DNA of 6,323 nucleotides from RGIG3009 sp045601465 (GCA_045601465.1 JAZRZU010000064.1:1-6323); one strand, 5' to 3'; positions 1 to 6,237 are shown, counted from the stretch's first letter. Notes: a model not told the origin generated them from the letters alone. Translations and numbers: made by a program.

Positions 1-786
1 AATGAAGCTTGCAATACCAACCATAAGTCCTGCTATAACGAAAACAGATACTTTAACGCCGCTTACGTTAATTCCCGCAAGTCTTGCTGCCTTTTCGTTG
101 CTTCCAACGGCATAAACACTTTTGCCGTACTTCGTATATGACATCATAAAGATGAACAACACGGTCACGGCTATAAATAGGAAGAATATGTACGGAATTT
201 GGAACGAGCCGAGGCGGAGTCCTCCCGTTCCGAATTTCAATCGTATAAATTCATAGCTCGGCATATCGTCAATCATTGCAAACAGGCTTGAGGATGAGCC
301 GCTGAGCGTGGAATCAATTTCACGTACTGCCGATAACGTCAGCGAACGATAGATCAGCATCGTGCCGAGCGTTACGATGAAAGACGGCATTTTTGCATAT
401 CCGACAAGCACACCGTTGATGAGTCCACACACAAGACCGGAGCCCAATGCGGCAAGGAACATCAAAAATACGTTTCCACCCGTCGCATTGTAGGTCATAA
501 TCGTGATACCGGAGCAAAGCACCAAAGAGGAGCCGAGGGACAAATCGATTTGACCTGTGATAATCACCAACGCCATACCGATTGCCATCGTACCGACAAC
601 AACCGAGTTTTGACTGGATAAAATTGCGGAAATATGACCGGGATTGAATTGGTTTCCGTTCGCATTGATGGTTATAGCATAAACGATCAGAATCAATCCA
701 AACACAAATGCGTAGCTATATTTGCCACAGCAGGTCGTTGCTTTTTTCAATACTGAATTGAACGTTAATTTCTTTGTATTATTCAT
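1..786 (-). CDS. Sugar ABC transporter permease, RbsC-like (3' end cut by window edge)
   Basis: Inner-membrane channel subunit of a ribose/galactose-class ABC importer (BPD_transp_2 / RbsC-MglC type). The open frame runs for 262 codons from ATG at 786 to base 1 without a stop. The family is usually about 320-350 residues, so the last part lies off the left edge. Seen directly: hydrophobic segments at about 25-42, 60-78, 84-99, 105-130, 196-216 and 245-262; the family motif GQIDLSLG at 78-85; PSFIVTLGTM at 134-143; and the cytoplasmic loop YGKSVYAVGSNEKAARLAGI at 220-239, which resembles the ATPase-contacting loop of RbsC. The start is supported by GAGGTG a few bases upstream, inside the end of the ATPase gene. 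One base separates that gene's TGA from this ATG, so the two are probably translationally coupled. Substrate cannot be read from the sequence. Confidence 0.93.
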   Translation of the reverse strand, partial: MNNTKKLTFNSVLKKATTCCGKYSYAFVFGLILIVYAITINANGNQFNPGHISAILSSQNSVVVGTMAIGMALVIITGQIDLSLGSSLVLCSGITIMTYNATGGNVFLMFLAALGSGLVCGLINGVLVGYAKMPSFIVTLGTMLIYRSLTLSAVREIDSTLSGSSSSLFAMIDDMPSYEFIRLKFGTGGLRLGSFQIPYIFFLFIAVTVLFIFMMSYTKYGKSVYAVGSNEKAARLAGINVSGVKVSVFVIAGLMVGIASFI

Positions 787-787
787 A

Positions 788-2290
788 TCACACCTCGCAG
801 GTTTCTTTCGTAGCAGCGCCGGTCGAATACATCATCACGTCACGCTCGTTGATTTCATTATGAGAAAAGATTTTCGCTATGCCTCCGTCGTAAAACACCA
901 CGCAGCGATCCGAAACCTTTTGTATTTCCGGTATCTCCAAGGAATTTAGTATAACGGTTTTTCCTTCCTTGGCAAATCCGAGAATCAACTGATATATTTC
1001 CGCTTTTGCTCCAACGTCAACACCTTGCGTCGGATTGTCGAAAATCAAAATATCAGCCTCCGTGTTAAGCCATCTTGCAAGGAATACCTTTTGCTGATTG
1101 CCTCCGCTTAACGAGGTTATGGATGCTTCGGGTGAATCGGATTTTATACGAAGCATTTTCTTTAATATATCAAACTTATTTCTTTCGCGCTTGGTATTGA
1201 TAATGTTTTTGGGGAAAGAGAGGGTATGCTCGGCGATCTGACAGTTCTCAAGAATCGTCATATCGGCAATCACAGAGTTTTCCTTTCGGTCTGAGGGGAG
1301 CATAGCAACTTTGTTTTTCATAAAGCGCTTAATGCTGCCGCTTACCGCTTTTCCGTGAATCTCGACCGTACCACTATGAATCGGAATTGCTCCGAACATT
1401 GTTTGCAACACTTCACTTGCTCCGCTGCCTGCAAGTCCGGTCAGCGCAACGATCTCGCCCCTACGAATCGACAAATCCACGTTTTGAAATCCGTTTCCCG
1501 TAAGCTTGCTTATTTTTACAACAACGTCTCCCAGTGGGCGAGGCTGATAAACGTCCTCATCTGCATACTCGCGACCTATCATATCCGATGTAATGGATCT
1601 CGCATCGGTATCACGAATATTACCGCATGAAACGAACTCTCCGTTTCTGAATACGGTATATCGATCTGCAATTTCAAAGATTTCGGGCATTTTATGAGAA
1701 ATGAAAATAAAAGATATTCCTTCGTTTCTTTTCTTTTTCAAAATTTCAAACAGTCGTTTGATTTCCTCATTATTCAAGGTCGTGGTCGGCTCGTCCAATA
1801 TTAACAGCTTGGCATTTTGGTGAAGTGCTCGGCAAATCTCCAAAAGCTGTTTTTCTCCCGGCTTCAGTGAGGATACCAATTCAACAGGATCGATATCAAT
1901 ACCGAGACTTGAAAACAGTTCTTTGGTTTCCTCAATCATTTGCGTCTTTTTTAACACGCCAAAGCAATTCTTTATTTCACGGTTGAGAAAAACATTTTCA
2001 TATACCAGAAGATCATTGATTACACTGAGCTCCTGATGAACGAAGGCAATCCCTGCCGCCTGCATTTGCCGTATAGACGGAAGAACGTAGCTTTTTTCGT
2101 CAAATTCAATTTTGCCTTTGTCGGCATGAATAACTCCCGTTAAGATATTCATCAAGGTTGATTTTCCCGCGCCGTTTTCACCGAGCAGGGCGTGAATTTC
2201 TCCACGTTCAACATCAAGATGTGCATCTGTCAGAGCATTGACTCCGCCGAAAGACTTATATATACCTTGCATATGTAACAGATTACTCAT
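788..2290 (-). CDS. Sugar ABC transporter ATP-binding protein (RbsA/MglA/XylG type, two fused ATPase domains)
   Basis: Cytoplasmic ATPase that powers the importer with the adjacent permease and binding protein. The frame opens at 2308, but ATG 2290 is preferred: TAGGAGA sits just before it and would lie inside the coding region of the longer form. The product is then 500 residues, normal for the family. Domain 1: Walker A GENGAGKST at 37-45, Q-loop HQE at 85-87, a degenerate signature LKPGEKQ at 142-148, Walker B with D166-E167, H-loop His199. Domain 2: a Lys-free P-loop GLAGSGASE at 285-293, as usual in this family, and a canonical signature LSGGNQQ at 394-400. Its Walker B reads FDNPTQGVDVGAK, with Asn419 where a catalytic Glu is typical. 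Domain 2 may therefore bind but not hydrolyse ATP (inference). It starts 40 bases after the binding-protein gene and ends one base before the permease start. Confidence 0.96.
   Translation of the reverse strand: MSNLLHMQGIYKSFGGVNALTDAHLDVERGEIHALLGENGAGKSTLMNILTGVIHADKGKIEFDEKSYVLPSIRQMQAAGIAFVHQELSVINDLLVYENVFLNREIKNCFGVLKKTQMIEETKELFSSLGIDIDPVELVSSLKPGEKQLLEICRALHQNAKLLILDEPTTTLNNEEIKRLFEILKKKRNEGISFIFISHKMPEIFEIADRYTVFRNGEFVSCGNIRDTDARSITSDMIGREYADEDVYQPRPLGDVVVKISKLTGNGFQNVDLSIRRGEIVALTGLAGSGASEVLQTMFGAIPIHSGTVEIHGKAVSGSIKRFMKNKVAMLPSDRKENSVIADMTILENCQIAEHTLSFPKNIINTKRERNKFDILKKMLRIKSDSPEASITSLSGGNQQKVFLARWLNTEADILIFDNPTQGVDVGAKAEIYQLILGFAKEGKTVILNSLEIPEIQKVSDRCVVFYDGGIAKIFSHNEINERDVMMYSTGAATKETCEV
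791..796 (-). promoter_or_regulatory. Ribosome binding site of the permease gene
   Basis: GAGGTG on the minus strand lies four bases before the permease ATG (786), inside the last codons of the ATPase gene. It supports that start and coupling between the two genes. Confidence 0.7.
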
Positions 2291-2297
2291 GCAACAA

Positions 2298-2304
2298 TCT
2301 CCTA
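2298..2304 (-). promoter_or_regulatory. Ribosome binding site that decides the ATPase start
   Basis: TAGGAGA, seven bases before ATG 2290. It falls inside the longer frame that opens at 2308, so the 500-residue start is favoured over the 506-residue one. Confidence 0.75.
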
Positions 2305-2330
2305 ACATCAGTTTTTACGCTTTTGTCCTC

Positions 2331-3440
2331 TTACTTAGCGTGTCCCGTAAATCCTTCGTATTGGCTCACGTTGTTCTTATCTACGATCCATACGGGCTCA
2401 TACTTGCCGCTACCGACCTCATAAGTCCAGTTGCCGTCAAGATAATCCACCATATATCCAACGACGTTCATCATCATCTTCGGAGAGAAATAGACGGACA
2501 TCATATCATCAAAATATGTGGTGGCAATAGCGGATTGCGAGGATGCTCCGCTTATCACGTCGTATAATTCCTGCATACCTCCGATTGCGGAGATATAAAC
2601 GTCCATATTGGCAAGATCGTTCTTCGTAGCGTCGGACAGCGAATTACCTTCAAGCAACCGCATAACGCCAAACGTCATTTCATCATCCATCGAATAGATA
2701 AACAGCTTACCGCCGTTACTTTTCGCATCAGCCGTAATATCAGTCAGCTTTTGCTCCAAATAGTCGTAGGCACCGTCCGCGCTCCAATTACAAACGACCT
2801 TGTAATCGGCGCACAATGCGTCTATTTCCGCTTGAGACCAAATCTTATTCGTCTGATAAGTCTGCTTCGTATGCTCATCATAATATGACAGCTCACCCTT
2901 TAAGAATTGTTCAAAGCCTTCCTGACGGCGCGTGCAGACCGTACCGTTATCACCGATCAGCGTAATCATCGTATCTCCGGGGAGCATTCCTTTTTGCTGG
3001 AGCCAATATGCAATTCCGGCTCCGCACTGCCAATTGTCACCCGAGGCATTCAAAATAGCATATTTGTCGGGGCCTTCAATGATTCGGTCAAACGATATGA
3101 ACGGAATGTTATTTACGATTAAGGCTTCCTGTCCGGCTTTTGCAGAGTCTTCCAACGCGAAGAAGACGACACCGGCAGCGTCGCCATTCGCTATGATCAT
3201 TTGAACCAGATCGACCTGCTCCTCGCCCGTAGACGCGGGCATATAAACTGCCTTATACTTTCCCGCAGCGTTGATCTCGGTTGCTTTTTGTTCGGCGTAT
3301 GCTCCTGCCTGAGCAGTCCAACCGTGATCGGGCGTAGGTCCTAAAATGTATATGGTTTTGGCGTCTTGATTTACACCGCAGCCCGTTAGGACGGATAATC
3401 CCATAACGGCGATCAATACAAGAGCTAATATCTTTTTCAT
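2331..3440 (-). CDS. Sugar-type ABC transporter substrate-binding lipoprotein (Peripla_BP_4-like)
   Basis: Extracellular, membrane-anchored ligand receptor of the importer, 369 residues. The N-terminus is a lipoprotein signal: MKK, a hydrophobic stretch at 4-18, and lipobox LTGC with Cys21 as the lipidated residue. The mature part has the two-lobed ribose/galactose-binding pattern: TIYILGPTPDHGW at 29-41 (first strand and likely ligand-stacking Trp41), IPFISFDR at 112-119, GDNGTVCTRRQEGF at 163-176, and YSMDDEM at 249-255, where the family usually has a ND/DD ligand contact. It is longer than the usual 300-330 residues, with extra sequence around 180-225 and 265-285. ATG 3440 has a good GGGGAGAG site upstream. 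It follows the sigma-factor gene after 22 bases. Ligand is not predictable here; ribose, galactose or another small polar ligand are all possible. Confidence 0.94.
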   Translation of the reverse strand: MKKILALVLIAVMGLSVLTGCGVNQDAKTIYILGPTPDHGWTAQAGAYAEQKATEINAAGKYKAVYMPASTGEEQVDLVQMIIANGDAAGVVFFALEDSAKAGQEALIVNNIPFISFDRIIEGPDKYAILNASGDNWQCGAGIAYWLQQKGMLPGDTMITLIGDNGTVCTRRQEGFEQFLKGELSYYDEHTKQTYQTNKIWSQAEIDALCADYKVVCNWSADGAYDYLEQKLTDITADAKSNGGKLFIYSMDDEMTFGVMRLLEGNSLSDATKNDLANMDVYISAIGGMQELYDVISGASSQSAIATTYFDDMMSVYFSPKMMMNVVGYMVDYLDGNWTYEVGSGKYEPVWIVDKNNVSQYEGFTGHAK

Positions 3441-3446
3441 ACGGCT

Positions 3447-3454
3447 CTCTCCCC
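3447..3454 (-). promoter_or_regulatory. Ribosome binding site of the binding-protein gene
   Basis: GGGGAGAG lies six bases before ATG 3440, inside the 22-base gap after the sigma-factor stop. The gap has little room for a separate promoter, which supports read-through from the sigma gene. Confidence 0.7.
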
Positions 3455-3462
3455 GATATCAA

Positions 3463-3960
3463 TCATAAAATTCTATCCATATTGTTTCGCATAAAAGCCA
3501 GTGCTTTTGCGTGAACAATCTTTGCATTTATGTAAGACATACCCATCATTTCGGCAATCCGCTTGAGCGTAAAGCCCTTGTAGTAATGCAGGATGATCAA
3601 ATCCCTCTCCCGTTCGGAGAGCAATTCAAGAGTATCCGCAAGACAATCAAGAAGCTCGTCGTTTACAAGCGAATCATCGGGAAGCATATCTATCCCGATT
3701 TCGTCCGAAAATTCGATATGTATTTTTCTCTTCTTAAAATAATCAATAACCGTGTTTCTCGTAATCGTGTAGATCCACGTAGATAACGACGCTTTTGAAG
3801 GATCGAAGCTGTCGATCCTTTGATAGACCTTCAAAAACACCGTGGAAACGATATCCTCTACGTCGTGCTCGTTTGCGAGCTTACCTCTTACGTAGGCGGT
3901 TACTTTGTCCTTATAATCAAGATATACTTTATCTTGGTCTATATTCGTAACACTACTCAT
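3463..3960 (-). CDS. ECF-type sigma-70 family RNA polymerase sigma factor
   Basis: Alternative sigma factor of 165 residues with only regions 2 and 4, the ECF layout. Region 2 spans about 12-80: YLDYKDKVTAYVRGKL, then HDVEDIVSTVFLKVYQRID (region 2.1-2.2, core polymerase binding), then the STWIYTITRNTVIDYFKKRK stretch (region 2.3-2.4, -10 recognition and melting). An acidic linker follows at about 83-105. Region 4 spans about 110-160 with LSERERDLIILHYYKGFTLKRI and the helix-turn-helix MGMSYINAKIVHAKALAFMR (-35 recognition). The frame is open back to 4038, but ATG 3960 gives the family-like N-terminus and overlaps the 65-residue gene by 8 bases (ATGAGTAG). That fits translational coupling; the site upstream is otherwise weak. 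No classical membrane anti-sigma factor is adjacent. Which promoters it serves is unknown; this operon is the obvious candidate. Confidence 0.93.
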   Translation of the reverse strand: MSSVTNIDQDKVYLDYKDKVTAYVRGKLANEHDVEDIVSTVFLKVYQRIDSFDPSKASLSTWIYTITRNTVIDYFKKRKIHIEFSDEIGIDMLPDDSLVNDELLDCLADTLELLSERERDLIILHYYKGFTLKRIAEMMGMSYINAKIVHAKALAFMRNNMDRIL

Positions 3961-4150
3961 CGTCCGTGTCACCGTCTTTTTTGAGCTTGCTTTGGTCGTC
4001 GGCTTCTCCCGCCGCGCTGACAAGCTCCAGCATATCATCCGAAAGCGGAGCGGCGTTATAACGGCTTTCCGTATCCGCGATCATATCCGCTATTCTTTTG
4101 TTGTTTGCAAAGCGCTGATAATCAAAAAGCCGTTTTAACGTTTTTTCCAT
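3953..4150 (-). CDS. Small acidic protein with leader-like motif, partner gene of the sigma factor
   Basis: A 65-residue protein with no Cys and no membrane segment. Its N-terminal half (MEKTLKRLFDYQRFANNKRI, continuing to about 31) looks helical and basic-aromatic. It is followed by LSDDMLELVSAAG at 36-48 and a charged tail rich in Asp, Glu and Lys. The frame is open back to 4237, but ATG 4150 has GGAGA upstream and sits two bases after the radical SAM stop, so it is preferred. The gene overlaps the sigma-factor start by 8 bases. The LSDDMLELVSAAG stretch resembles the DDELDxVxGG ends of the two precursors in this operon. I have an uncertain memory of similar small proteins beside sigma factors in Clostridia. 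It could be a regulator of the sigma factor, a leader-like adaptor for the radical SAM enzyme, or a short precursor; none is proven. Confidence 0.8.
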   Translation of the reverse strand: MEKTLKRLFDYQRFANNKRIADMIADTESRYNAAPLSDDMLELVSAAGEADDQSKLKKDGDTDDE

Positions 4151-4152
4151 AG

Positions 4153-5541
4153 TTATTTCTCCATCGGGCTTCTGTTCGTCCACCCATTCATAAGTGTTTC
4201 GATTTTTTCGTAATATCCCTTGCCGAAAAACAGACATTTCGCAAGGTCAACGCCCATCTTGTCTCCCGTGAGCGTTAATGCGATCGCGCGGCATCCTCCA
4301 GCACAATGCTTGAAGTACGGGCAATTTCCGCACTTTGGATTGACTGCGGCAAGCTCACCTACCGTCGTGCAAACCTCGGAAAGATACCGTCCGCACTGCA
4401 AAAGACTCTGTAAGCCGTCGCTCTTTACGTTACCGAGGATATCACCGTGCGCCTCGTAATATCCCGACATTTGCATACAGGGATATACGTTGCCGCTTGC
4501 CGCAACTGCGATCATACCGCGATTGCCGCGACACACGGGAATCGAATCACGGTATTCACCGGTCCCGCATTCTATCGGGCGCATTCGGTAGGAGCGGCTG
4601 TTCGGGAATATCGACATAAACTGCCAGATGTCGATGTTCATTTGGTGCTTGTCCGCAATATACGCCTCTGCAAATGCAAGCATACGGTCGTAGTATTCCT
4701 CAAGCTCAAGAGTCGCGCCTTTGGCATTCTCATTCCATCTCGGAACCTCGGTCGTGCGGATAATTCGCATTTCATATACGCCCATTTCGTCAAGCAGCTT
4801 GGCGGTGGGGAGCATAGAATCGATATTCCGTCTGTGCACGTTGGTCTGTACCTTCACGCGAAAACCGTTGTCAACGCAGAGCTTGATGGCACGAAGCGCG
4901 TCTTCCTCAGCTCCTTTTCGATTTCTCAGCCAATCGTGGTGTCCGAGTCCGTCAAAGGAGATCTTGATAAGAGGATAGCAGCCGATGGCTTTCATTCGGT
5001 CAAGAGCCTCTTGCGTGATGTAAAATCCGTTGGTATTCAGCTCCTCAACGAACATATTCCGTAGGTAGATACCCTCGATGATCTCAAAGAAATGCTTGTG
5101 GCACATGGGTTCACCGCCCGTAATGGTAAAGGCGTTGATGCCGCACGCCTGCGCCTCGTCGAGCAGCTTCTCGGCTTCTTCAAGCGTAAATTCGCTCATC
5201 AGCGGAGAGTTGTCCGAGGCGTTGAAGCAATGCAGACAGTTATAGTTGCATTTGCCCGTAATCATCCAGTTCATAGCCGGAAAATAACGGTTGTCAATAT
5301 TCATTTTTTGCCACGGATCAAGCGTTCCCTCTCCCTTGTCACAGGAAGAGATCAAGCCTTTCCGCGTCAGTGTTTTTGCAAGCTCTCCGTTCTCAAGCTC
5401 GTTTTGCCCGTTGCAAAGAGAAAGAAACTCAAATTCTTCCTTCGTGAGTCTCTGTGCGTCACGCACTCCTTTGATATAATATGCGAAGGGCGTACGCCAC
5501 CAGGAACGGAGAGCGATATGTGGGTTAAGTATGTAATACAT
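4153..5541 (-). CDS. Radical SAM/SPASM peptide-maturase-like protein
   Basis: Cytoplasmic iron-sulfur enzyme of 462 residues that would use S-adenosylmethionine to modify a peptide. The radical SAM cluster motif is C98-x3-C102-x2-C105 (GKCNYNCLHCF), with GGEP at 142-145 for SAM binding and KISFDG at 193-198. The C-terminus has a complete SPASM pattern: C337-x12-G-x4-C355, then C404-x2-C407-x5-C413-x3-C417, and C436. Further Cys325, Cys383 and Cys391 may also take part. Residues about 10-75 (helix-rich, with TKEEFEFLSLCNG) could be a PqqD-like precursor-recognition domain; this is inference. A TTG at 5556 opens the frame, but ATG 5541 has AAAGGT upstream and is preferred. It starts 28 bases after the second precursor-like gene and ends two bases before the 65-residue gene. 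Such enzymes install thioether or similar crosslinks in sactipeptides and ranthipeptides. The Cys-rich neighbours fit that role, but the reaction is not shown. Confidence 0.95.
   Translation of the reverse strand: MYYILNPHIALRSWWRTPFAYYIKGVRDAQRLTKEEFEFLSLCNGQNELENGELAKTLTRKGLISSCDKGEGTLDPWQKMNIDNRYFPAMNWMITGKCNYNCLHCFNASDNSPLMSEFTLEEAEKLLDEAQACGINAFTITGGEPMCHKHFFEIIEGIYLRNMFVEELNTNGFYITQEALDRMKAIGCYPLIKISFDGLGHHDWLRNRKGAEEDALRAIKLCVDNGFRVKVQTNVHRRNIDSMLPTAKLLDEMGVYEMRIIRTTEVPRWNENAKGATLELEEYYDRMLAFAEAYIADKHQMNIDIWQFMSIFPNSRSYRMRPIECGTGEYRDSIPVCRGNRGMIAVAASGNVYPCMQMSGYYEAHGDILGNVKSDGLQSLLQCGRYLSEVCTTVGELAAVNPKCGNCPYFKHCAGGCRAIALTLTGDKMGVDLAKCLFFGKGYYEKIETLMNGWTNRSPMEK
4158..4163 (-). promoter_or_regulatory. 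Ribosome binding site that decides the 65-residue protein start
   Basis: TGGAGA within the last codons of the radical SAM gene, seven bases before ATG 4150. It favours this start over the longer frame opening at 4237. Confidence 0.65.
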
Positions 5542-5545
5542 TTTT

Positions 5546-5551
5546 ACCTTT
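5546..5551 (-). promoter_or_regulatory. Ribosome binding site that decides the radical SAM start
   Basis: AAAGGT, four bases before ATG 5541. It lies inside the alternative frame starting at TTG 5556, so the ATG start is favoured. Confidence 0.6.
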
Positions 5552-5569
5552 ATCAAATTCTAAAAATAA

Positions 5570-5783
5570 TCAGTTTAGGATTTCTCCGGTTAAACTATTC
5601 CAATGGCATCCGCATTTTGGGCATTTAGATTTGCTTGCCGTCATAGTAGCCTCATAGTCATAACCGCATCCGGGGCAGATAACGGTTTCTTGCCCTGCCG
5701 GTCTCATCCCACCGGACACGTTATCCAGCTCGTCGTCTTCAATGGGCCAGCCGCTTTCTTTCTTTCTTTTTTTCTTCCTTCAT
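5570..5783 (-). pseudogene. Second Cys-rich precursor-like gene, frame broken by one base
   Basis: From ATG 5783 the direct reading gives only 14 residues, stopping at TGA 5739. The segment from ATG to the TGA at 5570 is 214 bases, one more than a multiple of three. Dropping one A from the A7 run (5767-5773) gives a 70-residue protein. Its residues 9-25 read ESGWPIEDDELDNVSGG, matching the leader end of the upstream precursor (KSGALEDDELDAVAGG). The rest, 26-70, holds CPGC at 36-39 and CPKCGC at 54-59, a zinc-ribbon-like spacing. The leader is much shorter than a full Nif11 leader. AAAGGA lies ten bases before the ATG. The gene sits 17 bases after the first precursor and 28 before the radical SAM gene. 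It may be a decayed copy, a phase-variable or slippage-expressed gene, or intact with a sequence error. The protein-level match is clear; the state of the gene is not. Confidence 0.75.
5754..5773 (-). repeat. (GAAA)n and A7 tract at the start of the second precursor-like gene
   Basis: On the plus strand there are four consecutive CTTT units (5754-5769), the last running on into a seven-T homopolymer (5767-5773). The tract lies near codons 4-10 of the second precursor-like gene. Loss of one A, or of one four-base unit, restores the long frame. Confidence 0.8.
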
Positions 5784-5784
5784 A

Positions 5785-5790
5785 TTACAT
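5785..5790 (-). other. Start-stop mini-ORF (ATG TAA) just before the second precursor-like gene
   Basis: The sequence ATGTAATATG puts an ATG directly followed by TAA one base before the ATG at 5783, below an AAAGGA site. The first ATG is only three bases from that site and the second ten, so the second is the better start. A role in tuning initiation is only a possibility. Confidence 0.3.
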
Positions 5791-5800
5791 CCGTCCTTTC

Positions 5801-6229
5801 TTATGTCGTAATCAAGATGTCCTTGGTTGCGGTATTGTTACACCGTCCTGAAAGCTCACCGCCATCATACCAAGTGCAATGACCGCAACAAGGGAAAGTA
5901 CCACAGTTTTTGCAGCATGTATCGCCGGCGAAACTTGTAAAATCGTGGATGGTACCGCCACAGTGGCATCGAAAATCCTCGCAAAGCTGCTCATATTTCA
6001 CAACCGGACGGGGATCCACCGCTTCAGCGCTTTCACCGCCGGAACAACCGCCGCCTGCAACTGCGTCCAACTCATCATCTTCAAGCGCACCACTCTTGGG
6101 ATTGAGCTGTGCAAAATATGCCTTTGCATCTTCCTCAGTGAGTTCTACATTGTTTGCTTTGGCAAGAGCCAAAAGCTCTTCAACCGATTTGGCTTCTTTT
6201 GCCTTAGCAATCATTTCTTCGTTCATCAT
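5801..6229 (-). CDS. Cys-rich peptide precursor with Nif11-like leader
   Basis: A 142-residue RiPP-precursor-like protein. Residues 1-61 form a Nif11-type leader: AKAKEAKSVEELLALAKA at 8-25, ELTEEDAKAYFAQL at 29-42, then EDDELDAVAGGG ending in the Gly-Gly junction at 59-61, where a leader would be cut. The leader has no Cys. The core (62-142) has eleven Cys: 62, 83, 88, 90, 105, 106, 109, 114, 115, 118 and 130, with clusters CHC, CCKNC and CCGHC, then a Cys-free tail of 12 residues. An 80-residue core is long for a RiPP. AAAGGAGG precedes ATG 6229 at good spacing; a second ATG follows immediately. The radical SAM enzyme downstream is the likely maturase. Alternatively the Cys clusters could bind zinc, making this a small metal-binding protein that keeps a leader. 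Confidence 0.9.
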   Translation of the reverse strand: MMNEEMIAKAKEAKSVEELLALAKANNVELTEEDAKAYFAQLNPKSGALEDDELDAVAGGGCSGGESAEAVDPRPVVKYEQLCEDFRCHCGGTIHDFTSFAGDTCCKNCGTFPCCGHCTWYDGGELSGRCNNTATKDILITT

Positions 6230-6237
6230 AGAAATTA

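Noticed and set aside
320..517. Minus-strand 65-residue frame inside the permease
   Set aside because: It is an out-of-frame reading of the permease, whose true frame has clear membrane segments and family motifs.
2331..3440. Assignment of the binding protein to AI-2 (LsrB) or to a named sugar
   Set aside because: The fold family is clear, but the ligand contacts cannot be told from sequence by eye and no sugar-metabolism gene lies in the window.
3253..3462. Minus-strand 69-residue frame over the start of the binding-protein gene
   Set aside because: Out-of-frame shadow of the lipoprotein signal and N-terminal lobe.
4447..5064. Long plus-strand frame (205 residues) opposite the radical SAM gene
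   Set aside because: It is fully antisense to a gene with complete radical SAM and SPASM motifs, has no recognisable domain, and is explained by the codon use of that gene.
5560..5582. Possible small hairpin before the radical SAM gene (CTAAA ... TTTAG)
   Set aside because: Only five A/T-rich pairs with a nine-base loop and no U-tract; too weak to call a terminator or attenuator.
5092..5628. Plus-strand frame of 178 residues over the radical SAM N-terminus and the second precursor-like gene
   Set aside because: Antisense shadow with no motif and no convincing ribosome binding site; the minus strand accounts for the sequence.
5739..5783. Programmed -1 ribosomal frameshift at A AAA AAG in the second precursor-like gene
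   Set aside because: The heptamer is present in the right phase, but a -1 shift leads to the wrong frame, which stops within about 20 codons. A net +1 (or -2) change is needed, so slippage or length change fits better.
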